64,000 nucleotides of DNA. Source: Candidatus Heimdallarchaeota archaeon (lineage in GTDB: Archaea; Asgardarchaeota; Heimdallarchaeia; Heimdallarchaeales; Kariarchaeaceae). This document shows, piece by piece, positions 18,424-27,090 of this stretch. The DNA is taken from positions 1 to 64,000 of the forward strand of contig JADCLS010000016.1 of the NCBI GenBank assembly GCA_026702845.1. Direction: 5' to 3'. Below the pieces are notes generated by a model. The model saw nothing but the letters and a program-made list of their open reading frames with translations. It was not told the origin of the DNA and searched no databases. The position numbers were made by a program, and so were the translations under genes. Each line of letters opens with the position of its first letter. Positions within the stretch are counted from its first letter, which is position 1.

Positions 18424-20334
18424 CTATCTTCCTGTCATACTCTTGGCTATTTTGATGTAATCATTGATTTTTGTTTCTTGAATCATCTGAGTTATATGGG
18501 TACTAACATCTAAGACCTGTTTCCATTTAGCTACCATTGATTTTACTCTATCAATTTCTATTTCAATTTCCTTCTCGATATTTTTTAATTTCATTCCAAT
18601 TGCATGCTCCTTTGCTTCTTCTAATATTTCAAGGGCTTTTGGCATTTTCTGCTCGATTACTAACATTTTAGATTTTAATATCATGCTTTGAAGTTGTATA
18701 ATACGGTTGAAACCAAATTCATTCTGGATGATTAGATCATCAATTGTCTCATTTACCTTTAGAAACAATTCTTCTGATGGATACATTTTCAATTCCTCAA
18801 GAAATAATTCAACCAATAATAATTTGATTTCATTAGTTTCTCTTCCTTTTGAAACTAGGTCATCAATATCCATTCTACCAACTATCTCTCTAGCCTTAAT
18901 AGTTGTATTCATAGTTTTTTGAGCAAAGAGAATTTTTGCTTGTAAAACCTCTAATATTATTTTATGTCTATCTTGGAATATTTGATCCTGATCCGCAAGA
19001 AATCTGGCATACTGATCAAAATACTTGATTGATAGATCAATATTCTTCATTTCGAATGCTAATTCTACTAAACTATTAAGCAGTCTTTCTTGATTGAATA
19101 CAATATTTTGTGGTGAGTTCTCTTCAAGGATTTGAATTGCTTTGTTTAAATGTCCCTTTCTTCTATATATTTCTGACAATGAAAAAGCCATCATTGTATC
19201 AATATTATCCACGGTGTATTCAAGGTCCATTTTACTAGCATTCATCTGCATTGCCAAGTTTTCAGCCTTATCTAACTCACCAATTACAACATAAAAGTTA
19301 CACAATTCAGAAATTGCTATAGGTTGTGTAAAATGACCTTCTAAGGATGTAACCCTTTTTTCATGATATTTTCTAGCCAATTCGTAATTTCCCAGATATT
19401 CATAAGCACTGGCTAGGGAATTGAAATTGTTTTTGATTGAATAATTTCTATCAAATTTCTCGCCCAACTCTATTACTTTTGAAATAGTTTCTTTAGCCTT
19501 ATCATATTTTCTTTGTCTATGCTCACTGAAAGCAAGTTTATTAAGATTTGAACAGTAATTATCATAGTTCTCATCCTTTAAGTAGAAATCAATCTCTTGA
19601 GATGTATACATATCTGATAACTCTTTGTTCTGCATCATATTACTGATCATTGAAAGTAGACCATTGAGCTGTCCTATATTGCTGATATGACCAATATTTG
19701 AAGCTGTCTTAATTAGGTCCTCTCCAAGCTCTTTTGCAGATAGAATATCTCCCTTAAACAACTTCTGCATCAATAAAGATTCTCCAATCATAATTTTCAG
19801 TTTTGATTCCTGATTTCCTTTTATAATTATATTCCAAGCATTTTCAACATGTTGCATTTCCGTAATTGACTCATCAGAAAGATAATGGAACAAAGCCTTT
19901 GCTTTGAGATAAGGTGATTTGATTTTCTGAATTTGTGTTTCGATATCTTTATAAGGCAGCCGAATCCCTATTCTAGCAATCCTATTGATATGATCCATAA
20001 TACCAAGGAATGATGTACTATCTTCATCTTTAGTTTCTTGAAATTCCTTTTTTTTGGTGTATTGATTTATAGTTTCAGAGAGCAGAAAGTTATAATAGAG
20101 ATTTTCAATATCATTGGAACTTGCGAGCTTCATCTCGGATAAATGAGTTAGTATTTCTTTCCTTATCATAATTCTTTGAGGCCAAGTATGATCAATCTCA
20201 GAATGAGCCAATTTCAATCTTAAGCTAAGTAATATATGCAAAGGTGTACTAGGATCGAATTTTTCTATCAAATCTTGAGCAGAATTAAATTGATGTGTTA
20301 TTAATAATTCTTCTAATTGTTCCAATAATTCCAT
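18424..20334 (-). CDS. Large TPR protein, not part of the peptide modules
   Basis: This 636-residue, all-helical TPR protein starts at an ATG. Clear repeats include NYELARKYHEKR, KAENLAMQMNAS and YRRKGHLNKAIQILEE, spread over residues ~230-590. It lacks the conserved N-terminal domain of the module TPR proteins, and no peptide gene abuts its 3' end; a 16S-tail terminator does instead. It could be a regulatory scaffold or a distant relative of RRNPP-type sensors. No HTH domain is seen. The function is unknown. Confidence 0.75.
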   Translation of the reverse strand: MELLEQLEELLITHQFNSAQDLIEKFDPSTPLHILLSLRLKLAHSEIDHTWPQRIMIRKEILTHLSEMKLASSNDIENLYYNFLLSETINQYTKKKEFQETKDEDSTSFLGIMDHINRIARIGIRLPYKDIETQIQKIKSPYLKAKALFHYLSDESITEMQHVENAWNIIIKGNQESKLKIMIGESLLMQKLFKGDILSAKELGEDLIKTASNIGHISNIGQLNGLLSMISNMMQNKELSDMYTSQEIDFYLKDENYDNYCSNLNKLAFSEHRQRKYDKAKETISKVIELGEKFDRNYSIKNNFNSLASAYEYLGNYELARKYHEKRVTSLEGHFTQPIAISELCNFYVVIGELDKAENLAMQMNASKMDLEYTVDNIDTMMAFSLSEIYRRKGHLNKAIQILEENSPQNIVFNQERLLNSLVELAFEMKNIDLSIKYFDQYARFLADQDQIFQDRHKIILEVLQAKILFAQKTMNTTIKAREIVGRMDIDDLVSKGRETNEIKLLLVELFLEELKMYPSEELFLKVNETIDDLIIQNEFGFNRIIQLQSMILKSKMLVIEQKMPKALEILEEAKEHAIGMKLKNIEKEIEIEIDRVKSMVAKWKQVLDVSTHITQMIQETKINDYIKIAKSMTGR

Positions 20335-20431
20335 TAGTGAGACATTTATAGCTCCTTTAAAAATTTATTAAAGATTCAGTGAACAAATTCATTGTGGACT
20401 AATATCGAATTTCTGCACTTCTTATTATCTC
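20335..20431. other. Intergenic, TPR promoter side
   Basis: AT-rich sequence with no gene. It separates the ATG of the large TPR gene from the next 16S-tail copy. Confidence 0.3.
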
Positions 20432-20624
20432 TGTACCTGAAGGTGCGGACGGATCACCTCCTAAGTCGGGATAGAGGGGGCCTTCGGGCTCCCTCTGTAA
20501 ATCCCATCTTTAATGAGCTCTGAGCTTTGTAATAAATGTGTACTTTAGCGAAACCGGAATATGTTTTACACCAAAAAAGACAGTGAGTTGTTGAATAGCC
20601 CTGAAAAGGGCTTTTTTTATGCGC
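20432..20624 (+). repeat. 16S-tail element, copy 4
   Basis: It begins earlier in 16S than most copies (GTACCTGAAGGTGCGGACGG...). Hairpin 1 is GAGGGGGCC-TTCG-GGCTCCCTC, a version with several paired changes relative to the parent. Hairpin 3 and the T-run (AGCCCTGAAAAGGGCTTTTTTT) are intact. Confidence 0.9.
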
Positions 20625-20689
20625 AGCGATTTTTCATTTAAAGAATTTTTAGTGGCGATTTTTCAATTACAAAAACAAAAATATTACTG

Positions 20690-21215
20690 GTTTAATATCC
20701 GATCTCTATCCGTACAAATCGGCCTGATTTTTTGAACATGAGTCCGACAGTCATGCACGATTGTATTACCATATCCAATAAAAGTCCAAGGGGTCTCATA
20801 CCAACGGGGTGCAGCAGACGGAGAACATGCAATTGCCTTTTTGTGAATTTCAAGATGCATAACATTCTATGAAAATCCAGGTGGTTTGAACTGTCCACAT
20901 TATATTTGGCCCAAGTATGAAATTGAGTAACCTGAAAAACATAATATTCTTCATGTAGGTAGACGCGGTGTATTATGGTGTAAGTCATGTTAGTCAAATC
21001 TGTCTCACTTGGTGACGTATCCGTGTACTATTCGTGCAAGTAGGCCGATTATCAATATTGGTACCTTAATTACACAACGTCGGTCGCGCTCGTTGGAAAC
21101 TCGTTTGATAAAATAATATCATGGATTTTAAAAAAAGCCAGTTTGACCTTAACTATTAATTTCGAGGGATGTTACTAGTATGTTTACGGTCGTAAGGCAA
21201 AAAATGAATAAAATC
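20690..21215 (+). pseudogene. Scrambled 16S rRNA-like fragments
   Basis: There is no protein gene here; the minus-strand open frame at 20692-20997 is a shadow. Short near-identities to 16S occur on the + strand out of order: GACAGTCATGCACGA (20747; 16S 3715), GCAGCAGACGG (20811; 16S 3358), TGTAAGTCATGTTAGT (20979; 16S 3073) and TTACGGTCGTAAGGC (21184; 16S 3851). Between them I see no similarity. This looks like a decayed, rearranged rRNA patchwork. Matches of 11-16 bases are suggestive, not proof. Confidence 0.4.
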
Positions 21216-21270
21216 AGCGGGGCACCTCCTAAGTTAGGTTCATCAAATTCCTCCCTTTCATGAGCTCATG
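21216..21270 (+). repeat. 16S-tail element, short fragment
   Basis: The sequence GCGGGGCACCTCCTAAGTTAGG then CATCAAATTCCTCCCTTTCATGAGCTCATGAG keeps the 16S last bases and the single-stranded part, but hairpin 1 has been deleted. It marks the 3' edge of the scrambled rRNA-like patch. Confidence 0.75.
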
Positions 21271-21438
21271 AGTACCATACCCTGCTATACCTAAAATAAA
21301 ATATAAATGAGATCATTATTCAATTTTATTAATAATTCAACTAAAAAATTATTTAATAAGTAGTACATTTATAGAGGCTATGTTGAGATATTAATATCCG
21401 CTACCCTAATATAATTATTGATCATATATAATATTAAT

Positions 21439-22569
21439 ATGAATGTAAAACCAATAAAAACTGATAATTTCATATCCGATCTGATGGAATATGCCCAGGA
21501 ACGTCTGGATAAGAGTATTTTGAATATCAAATCTGGTGAATATATTATTGATGAGGATCCAGAACATTTCTCTCTTCCATATGGATCTCTTGTTTTAAAT
21601 TATAATGATGAATTTGATGGGGATTTGGATAAGGTAGATAGAAACAACTTAGGAAATCTATCAAAAATCTTCAATGTAGAATTATTTTTCTTTATGACAG
21701 AGATTGGTGATCATGATAATAATTTAACTGGTACCTTTCTTCGTACTTTATCTGATATTTATAACAGGTCGATTCTAAATTATGTGGCGATGGATTTTTT
21801 GCTAAACTCAACCGATCTTGACTGGCATGTTTTATCAATGCCGAATAGGATCGGGATCAATCCAATCACATTCATTAATCATAAGATTACTAACCTGGCC
21901 AAATCTTCCCCGAATTGCAAATGCTTGCTGAAATTACTTGAAGCCCCATCACAGATTGCTTCCATCAATGAGAATAATGATAGTGATGTGTTGCTTCAAC
22001 TTTCTGCAACCATAGATTACAGTTTTATTGAATTCTGTAATGAAATCAGACGATATTGTATAATGCTTTCCATATATGGAAAAACAAATACATACATCAG
22101 TAATGGATTTATGATCTCTGAGGAGATCAATATTTCCCCAATATATGCATACTCAGAGAAACTGGATATGATATTTGAGAAAAGAGAAGATTTGAAGCAA
22201 ATGAGGGATTCATTTACCACTAAGAGATCTCAAGAGAATTATTTCTACCTAGTTTTTCATAGCTTAGGTAATTTTCTTAAGGAATTCCCTGGTTCATTTA
22301 CCAAGAAAGATTTACAATCTTACTACAAGGAAAGGCAAATACCCTCTCCAATGAAGTATACCCATCCAAAAAGCTTAGAACAATTCTCCTCAAGACATGC
22401 CCGGAAATTAATAAATGATCTTCTTAGAAATTTAGAAAGGCATGAAATTATTCTACCAGACCAACTGAACAACCCATATCGCAGAAAGTACTATGTGACG
22501 GAAAAGGGTTTACGTCTTGTTGAGGAGATAAATGTGTTGTATGAAATGCAATTGAGGGTGAGTAACTAA
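21439..22569 (+). CDS. Winged-helix C-terminal protein, first gene of a three-gene operon
   Basis: The ATG at 21439 is chosen over an upstream TTG because a TATA-like CTAATATAATTA lies at a leaderless distance. The 376-residue protein has an unrecognised N-terminal alpha/beta region. Its C-terminal ~100 residues look like a winged helix (SFTKKDLQSYYKE..., SSRHARKLINDLLRNLERHEII, YRRKYYVTEKGLRLV). That suggests binding to DNA or to an origin or lesion. The next gene starts one base after its stop, and the third gene looks like a nuclease, so the operon may be a defence or DNA-processing unit. Confidence 0.6.
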   Translation: MNVKPIKTDNFISDLMEYAQERLDKSILNIKSGEYIIDEDPEHFSLPYGSLVLNYNDEFDGDLDKVDRNNLGNLSKIFNVELFFFMTEIGDHDNNLTGTFLRTLSDIYNRSILNYVAMDFLLNSTDLDWHVLSMPNRIGINPITFINHKITNLAKSSPNCKCLLKLLEAPSQIASINENNDSDVLLQLSATIDYSFIEFCNEIRRYCIMLSIYGKTNTYISNGFMISEEINISPIYAYSEKLDMIFEKREDLKQMRDSFTTKRSQENYFYLVFHSLGNFLKEFPGSFTKKDLQSYYKERQIPSPMKYTHPKSLEQFSSRHARKLINDLLRNLERHEIILPDQLNNPYRRKYYVTEKGLRLVEEINVLYEMQLRVSN

Positions 22570-22570
22570 A

Positions 22571-23254
22571 ATGAATGAAATTTCAATTTCAAGTGATGAT
22601 TTAATGTTTGCATTGACAAAACTGGGCTTATTGCTGAGACATTATCCCAAATTCTACGACTTTATACTTATCCGAAGCATCGAACAAGATGTTGATTTAC
22701 GGAGAATGAAAGTAGCCGCAATATTATACCATTATAGATTACAAATATATCAAAGAATGAAAAATGATATGGTTTACGGTTTAAATCATAAGAATACAAG
22801 AAAAATCAAGGATAGTCAAAGGAAGTATCTTATATCCATTAGAGAATATATCCGTAGTTTTAAATCAAAATACCAGAACTCACCGCGGCTGGAATACCTT
22901 GCTGAGACTGATCTAGCAGATGTTTTACCTCACATTCATGAAATCTCTGAGATTGCGATAAATAAAAATGTGAAACAACCATTTTCCGAAGATTTGATTT
23001 TCAAGATGGGTGTTAACTGGGTAATTTTCTGCGTTCCCTCAGTATCACCTTGTCCCCAAATTAATTACATTTTCGTAGTCAATCTTAGTGAAATTGAACT
23101 TAATGCAAATCTTGAGATGATCTTATTAAAATTCGAAACCCTAAATATGATCGAGGTGTATAACGATCGAATTTATGAGATTGAAGTAAAGAAGACAAGT
23201 ATTCCTGATTTGCATAATTTGATCATTGATATTCATTTTCTGCTGGAGGATTAG
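22571..23254 (+). CDS. Unknown protein, second gene of the operon
   Basis: This 227-residue soluble protein has a helical, Arg/Lys/Tyr-rich first half (RRMKVAAILYHYRLQIYQRM). The second half is shorter and beta-rich and ends in an acidic helix. I recognise no family. It lies one base after the winged-helix gene and two bases before the nuclease-like gene, so the three are almost certainly co-translated. It could be a structural partner of the nuclease. Confidence 0.55.
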   Translation: MNEISISSDDLMFALTKLGLLLRHYPKFYDFILIRSIEQDVDLRRMKVAAILYHYRLQIYQRMKNDMVYGLNHKNTRKIKDSQRKYLISIREYIRSFKSKYQNSPRLEYLAETDLADVLPHIHEISEIAINKNVKQPFSEDLIFKMGVNWVIFCVPSVSPCPQINYIFVVNLSEIELNANLEMILLKFETLNMIEVYNDRIYEIEVKKTSIPDLHNLIIDIHFLLED

Positions 23255-23256
23255 TA

Positions 23257-23991
23257 ATGTCAGAATTATACATACCATACACTTGTAGCATTGACCTACT
23301 CCAGTTATACACGGAAACAGGTAAGAGCTCCCAGACCCCAATCAATACTATTGACATTGGCAGGGGAGTGCTTAGTCTTCATAGATTTAGTGAGATTGGT
23401 AGACGAATGGCCAGCTCTCCCCACACTGATCTTGTCAGTGATTGGATATATACTCGAGAGTTCCCGTCAATAGTTGGTTATATTGCTGAAGCTTTGAATG
23501 GAAGATTGATGTTCCATGTTATCAATTTATTGGAATCTAATGCGATTAATTTCTATGTCGCCATTCCTGGAATTTACCGATGTCCCGATTATAGATTGAT
23601 GGGTCAAGCAAGAACAAGCACTGACGACAATTATCCAGTTATACTCAACCTCGAGGTGAAAGGTCGAACTAAGGCAAAAGCATCGGTAATGATGAAGGAT
23701 GTGATTGATTCAGCCTCTCACTATTCCCAGTCATCGGCCTATGAACGGATCTACAACTATGAAAATTTTATCGGAGCGATTCTCGAAGTGAGAATTCCAG
23801 ATAACTTGTTCAGTATGGACGCTGGGGTGATACGTGTTAATGGCAATTTAGATGCTAACTATAAAATTTCAATTCCTCCACAAATCGCAGGTAACCATGA
23901 ACTGAGGCAATGGACTATGAATGGGTTGTTTCCTGATGATTCATTAATAGATCATGATTATATCACTGAGCGATTATCAAATATTTTTTAA
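23257..23991 (+). CDS. PD-(D/E)XK nuclease-like protein, third gene of the operon
   Basis: This 244-residue protein contains the order of residues expected of the PD-(D/E)XK fold: CPDY at about residue 110, then NLEVKGR about 20 residues later, where E-x-K would bind metal. A helix rich in Ser/Tyr (DSASHYSQSSAYERIYNY) follows. The rest is unfamiliar. The motif is short and degenerate across the superfamily, so this is a moderate call. With the winged-helix gene it resembles the make-up of restriction-like or defence operons. Confidence 0.5.
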   Translation: MSELYIPYTCSIDLLQLYTETGKSSQTPINTIDIGRGVLSLHRFSEIGRRMASSPHTDLVSDWIYTREFPSIVGYIAEALNGRLMFHVINLLESNAINFYVAIPGIYRCPDYRLMGQARTSTDDNYPVILNLEVKGRTKAKASVMMKDVIDSASHYSQSSAYERIYNYENFIGAILEVRIPDNLFSMDAGVIRVNGNLDANYKISIPPQIAGNHELRQWTMNGLFPDDSLIDHDYITERLSNIF

Positions 23992-24303
23992 GTAGTCCTT
24001 TGATTACATTAATCTTCATTAAATGTGAAAAATTAGGAAGTATTTGATTTTCATTTGAATAGTATCTCTGTAGTCGCTAAGAGATAATTTCATCATATTT
24101 AAGAATTCAAATAAATTTGCAGGATAGGTCCCTATTCATTCATTATTTTCCTTGAAAATATATCATATCAACTCCATAAGTATCCCTAAGAGTAATTGAA
24201 AAAAGATGATGAGTTCATATCGTCTTTTGAGTATAATATACTTATCCATTCAATAAAATATGGCCTTTCTAAGATAATAAGTTTTCTAGATACTTAATTG
24301 TTT
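23992..24303. other. Intergenic, AT-rich, nothing recognised
   Basis: I see no gene, repeat or strong hairpin here. It separates the three-gene operon from the radical SAM remnant and SMP copy 2. Confidence 0.4.
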
Positions 24304-24408
24304 GATCCAGGATGAAATACGCTTCTCCAACCTCTTTCCAAAGGAGGTGATAGAGACACAGTGGATGGACAGGGAGACTATATTACAAATCAAACAGGAG
24401 GTGAACTA
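24304..24408 (+). pseudogene. Radical SAM gene remnant (last ~33 codons)
   Basis: The sequence matches the end of the fragment at 9330-9724 (DEIRFSNLFPKEVIETQWM...) with a few changes and a small deletion (CCTCTTTCCAAAGG for CCTCTTCCCCAAAGA). It supplies the AGGAGGTGA ribosome-binding site of SMP copy 2. Confidence 0.75.
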
Positions 24409-24531
24409 ATGGCAAAGAAGAATATGACATCAAAAGATGCCTCTCGCATTCAGTCCCATTCTGACAAGAGTGGCAAGAATGCAGGCTTCAAATCACGAGC
24501 CCAGAGTGCTGCATCCAAGAACAAGAAATAG
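24409..24531 (+). CDS. SMP-like small stress protein, copy 2
   Basis: The 40-residue product is identical in protein sequence to copy 1 apart from silent DNA changes. It has the same AGGAGGTG ribosome-binding site and the same position about 70 bases before the peptide gene. Silent-only differences between copies suggest that the protein is still under selection or that the copies are kept alike by gene conversion. Confidence 0.7.
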   Translation: MAKKNMTSKDASRIQSHSDKSGKNAGFKSRAQSAASKNKK

Positions 24532-24550
24532 TTCAAGAAATAGTTTCGGA

Positions 24551-24582
24551 GCACTCCCTAGTGTTTCTGAGACTTAATAATC
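24551..24582 (+). promoter_or_regulatory. Conserved promoter of the peptide gene, module 3
   Basis: CTCCCTAGTGTTTCTGAG followed by ACTTAATAAT, about 27 bases before the ATG. Same block as modules 1, 4 and 5. Confidence 0.5.
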
Positions 24583-24599
24583 AATCAAACAACACTTGC

Positions 24600-24722
24600 A
24601 TGCTCAAAACAAAACTACTACGCATAACAATCGCACTACTACCATTCCTTTTGGGAATTATTTTTTCTGGTTCTGCTGATCCATGTGAAACACATGGTGG
24701 TCCCATTATTGATGGTTGTTAA
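24600..24722 (+). CDS. Secreted peptide precursor, module 3
   Basis: This 40-residue product has the family signal (MLKTKLLRITIALLPFLLG), the likely cleavage region SGSA, then DP and the tail CETHGGPIIDGC at the C-terminus. Ten residues separate the two cysteines, and the last residue is Cys. Its stop overlaps the stop of the convergent TPR gene by four bases. Confidence 0.8.
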   Translation: MLKTKLLRITIALLPFLLGIIFSGSADPCETHGGPIIDGC

Positions 24723-26299
24723 TTTACTAATTCGATATAAATTCGATTGATTAAATATTCATCTATAAAATTTAAACTAAGTTCTTTTCCTCTTTCTTGA
24801 TTTTCTTTCACTACTTCCTTCAATAATAAGAGATTTTCAATCTCAGTTTCTCCAAGATGATTGATTTCAGCTCTTTCTAGAACCTTTTTTCCCTTAACTA
24901 CTTCATAAATAAGAGCTGGATATGAGTTGTCAGAAAATAGATTATTCACAGATTCTATTTCTGAATAATAATTTTCATCTTTAATGATATCTATTTTCAT
25001 TAATTGTAGTATTCCTTTATTTTTGTAATCATCAGGTATTGCATTCTCACAAATTAAGTTTGAAAGTTTTATAATAGGTAAAACCTCAATTTCAGATCTT
25101 TGAATTATTTGGAAATCTAATATCAAGAAATTATAAATGAATTCAAAATATATATTATCATTCTCTTTATTTATTTTTGACATTTCTTTTATATAATTTA
25201 TTGATAGTTCAGTTTGATTCTCTCTTAATAGGAGTGGAACGTAGTTAAGAAAAATTAATGTTTTTGAATTATCGGTTGGACCATAGCTGAGGCTCCTTTC
25301 AAAATAATTTATAGAAGTTTCAATATTTCCTAGATATTGATGAATTTCACCAATAAATCTAGTAGAAATTATCATCATTGTTCTTGAATTTTTGATAATT
25401 GCAATTTCATTGGCTTTTTCAGCATATTTAAGGGCTTCTTCTAAGTTATCGGTTTTTCTATATAACAAGGATAAATTAAGTAGTACTACTAAAGCATCTT
25501 CTTCATTGCCCTTTTCGTAGATTAAATCAATACAGTCATGATAATATTTTTGTGTTTTTGTAAAATCAGAAATAACCATGCAAATAGATCCAAGGTTGGA
25601 ATAAATTTCCTTCAAATCCAAATAATGACCCTCTTTCTCCTTGAACCACAAACTCTCCTCAAAATTGATTCTCGCATTTTCAAGATCTGAAGTCAACCAA
25701 TATGAAATCCCCAGATAATGATAAAATGTCCCCATATCAAATACTTGCATCTGCAGATCCAGTTTCCGTTGTTCCCTGAACTCTTTTCTCAGTCCACTGA
25801 GCACATCATTCTTCACATGCACTGACCGTGGAATATGATCAAACAGGCCCAGCAATCGTTCATTCGCACTAGCATACTCCCCTTTACGGATCATCCCAAC
25901 CACTTCCTGGCATCGCAGTTGGAATTCAAGAAATGAAAAATACTCCTTAGGTTCTATATGTTCATAAAATGGCTGGATAAACTGGTAGAGATCTATTCTC
26001 TCAAGCGTATCCACAGGACTGATCTCCTCCTCGCCCCAGGGCCATGCATACATCCCCTCCTCACGGTTCAACCTATGTGCTTGGGGCCAACAAGCCATGA
26101 AATACTCATCAGCATGGGCATACTCCTCCCTGGATCCCAGCTGTACTCCCACGAGCATATTTAGCTCAATCAATTTCTCAGGATCATCTTGCAGTGATGT
26201 TGAAATCTCACTAATGCTTTGTATCAAGGTATCAGTGAGTTGAAAATCTGGTTTTGAGATCTCTGAAATCAGTGCATCAAGATCCTTTGAAAGACCCAT
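24719..26299 (-). CDS. TPR receptor-like protein, module 3
   Basis: This 526-residue protein starts at the family MGLSKDLD (26299). Residues 1-~219 are nearly identical to module 2. From ~220 on the TPR half is different (YSNLGSICMVISDF, LLYRKTDNLEEALKYAEKANEIA, IGEIHQYLGNIETSINYFERSL). The C-terminal end (FIDEYLINRIY) resembles the ends of modules 4 and 5. It is soluble and has no DNA-binding motif. Codon and base composition shifts from GC-richer in the conserved half to AT-rich in the variable half. Confidence 0.85.
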   Translation of the reverse strand: MGLSKDLDALISEISKPDFQLTDTLIQSISEISTSLQDDPEKLIELNMLVGVQLGSREEYAHADEYFMACWPQAHRLNREEGMYAWPWGEEEISPVDTLERIDLYQFIQPFYEHIEPKEYFSFLEFQLRCQEVVGMIRKGEYASANERLLGLFDHIPRSVHVKNDVLSGLRKEFREQRKLDLQMQVFDMGTFYHYLGISYWLTSDLENARINFEESLWFKEKEGHYLDLKEIYSNLGSICMVISDFTKTQKYYHDCIDLIYEKGNEEDALVVLLNLSLLYRKTDNLEEALKYAEKANEIAIIKNSRTMMIISTRFIGEIHQYLGNIETSINYFERSLSYGPTDNSKTLIFLNYVPLLLRENQTELSINYIKEMSKINKENDNIYFEFIYNFLILDFQIIQRSEIEVLPIIKLSNLICENAIPDDYKNKGILQLMKIDIIKDENYYSEIESVNNLFSDNSYPALIYEVVKGKKVLERAEINHLGETEIENLLLLKEVVKENQERGKELSLNFIDEYLINRIYIELVN

Positions 26300-26385
26300 G
26301 AAATATAGGTACAACAGTTCGATATTTAAACTTATAAAAGTCAAATTATCGAAACATCAAAAATCTCAGCAAAACATAGTATTAT

Positions 26386-26540
26386 CGGACGGATCACCTC
26401 CTAAGTTAGGGAAGAGGGGGCTCTCGGGTCCCCTCGTCAAATCCCTCCTTTCATGAGCTCTGTGCTTTGTATAGTGTATGTTAGTAGTATCTTACACCAA
26501 AAAATATGGCGAGTTTGTTGTGATAGCCCTGCAAAGGGCT
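26386..26540 (+). repeat. 16S-tail element, copy 5
   Basis: It starts with CGGACGGATCACCTCC and is preceded by the same ~85-base TPR promoter block as copies 3 and 7. Hairpin 1 is GGGGGC-TCTC-GGGTCCCC. Hairpin 3 (AGCCCTGCAAAGGGCT) is present, but its T-run is replaced by a radical SAM remnant, so the break point lies exactly at the terminator. Confidence 0.9.
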
Positions 26541-26548
26541 TGATAGAT

Positions 26549-26608
26549 TACTGGGAACAGCACTGGATCAGCAGGTCCAGAATGAGATAACCTTCTCTAA
26601 AACACCAT
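26549..26608 (+). pseudogene. Radical SAM gene remnant
   Basis: The stretch encoding RLLGTALDQQVQ(N/D)EI... matches 9585-9640 of the fragment at 9330 almost base for base and then diverges. It is joined directly to the end of a 16S-tail element. No SMP gene follows. Confidence 0.7.
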
Positions 26609-26804
26609 ATGCAGGATGGAAATATATCGCAAACTCTTGGGTTTTTGTGGCACATGGAGTCGTTATCTACCTTACTCAAAAGCAAGGTTAGCTACTTCTT
26701 AACAAATTCATTGTATTTGGTGAGAAGGGTTATCTCTGTAATATATTCTTCAGCATTTATCCGAAAATGGTTTCAGAATCTACATTAACCTGTTTTTCTG
26801 ATTT
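26609..26804. other. Intergenic, nothing recognised
   Basis: AT-rich sequence with short open frames only. No gene is supported. Confidence 0.3.
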
Positions 26805-26993
26805 TCATAAGCTTGTATGGCTTTTTGTATAGATTTCATTCTTTTCCATCTCTTCCAATTGATATAGCTGAATATTAATAAAAAAGAAATTCCAATAAAA
26901 AGACCAAACCAGGGAAGAAGAGCATACAATATAAATGACAATTGATGGCAAGATCAGGATAAGTAAACACCAATGTATAATCTTTCCAGACAC
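26805..26993 (-). CDS. Possible small membrane protein
   Basis: The ATG at 26993 opens 62 codons with two hydrophobic segments (about residues 7-24 and 27-40) and a charged C-terminal tail. No homologue is recognised. It is short and isolated, and could be chance in AT-rich DNA. The amphipathic layout (membrane helices then charged tail) is the only support. Confidence 0.35.
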   Translation of the reverse strand: MSGKIIHWCLLILILPSIVIYIVCSSSLVWSFYWNFFFINIQLYQLEEMEKNEIYTKSHTSL

Positions 26994-27090
26994 AAATATC
27001 TTGAAAAACAGAGAAGAAAAAATACTTGCATTTTTCTAAAAAACAAATCATCTCGAAACAATTAAAATAAATGGGATAATTTCTAAGTTT

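Noticed and set aside
18424..20334. Large TPR gene as a seventh module receptor
   Set aside because: It lacks the conserved N-terminal domain and no peptide frame abuts its 3' end; the sequence there is a 16S-tail terminator.
20692..20997. Open frame of 101 codons on the minus strand
   Set aside because: It lies across the scrambled 16S-like patch, and the parts of the protein that look meaningful are translations of rRNA-like sequence. No upstream signals are seen.
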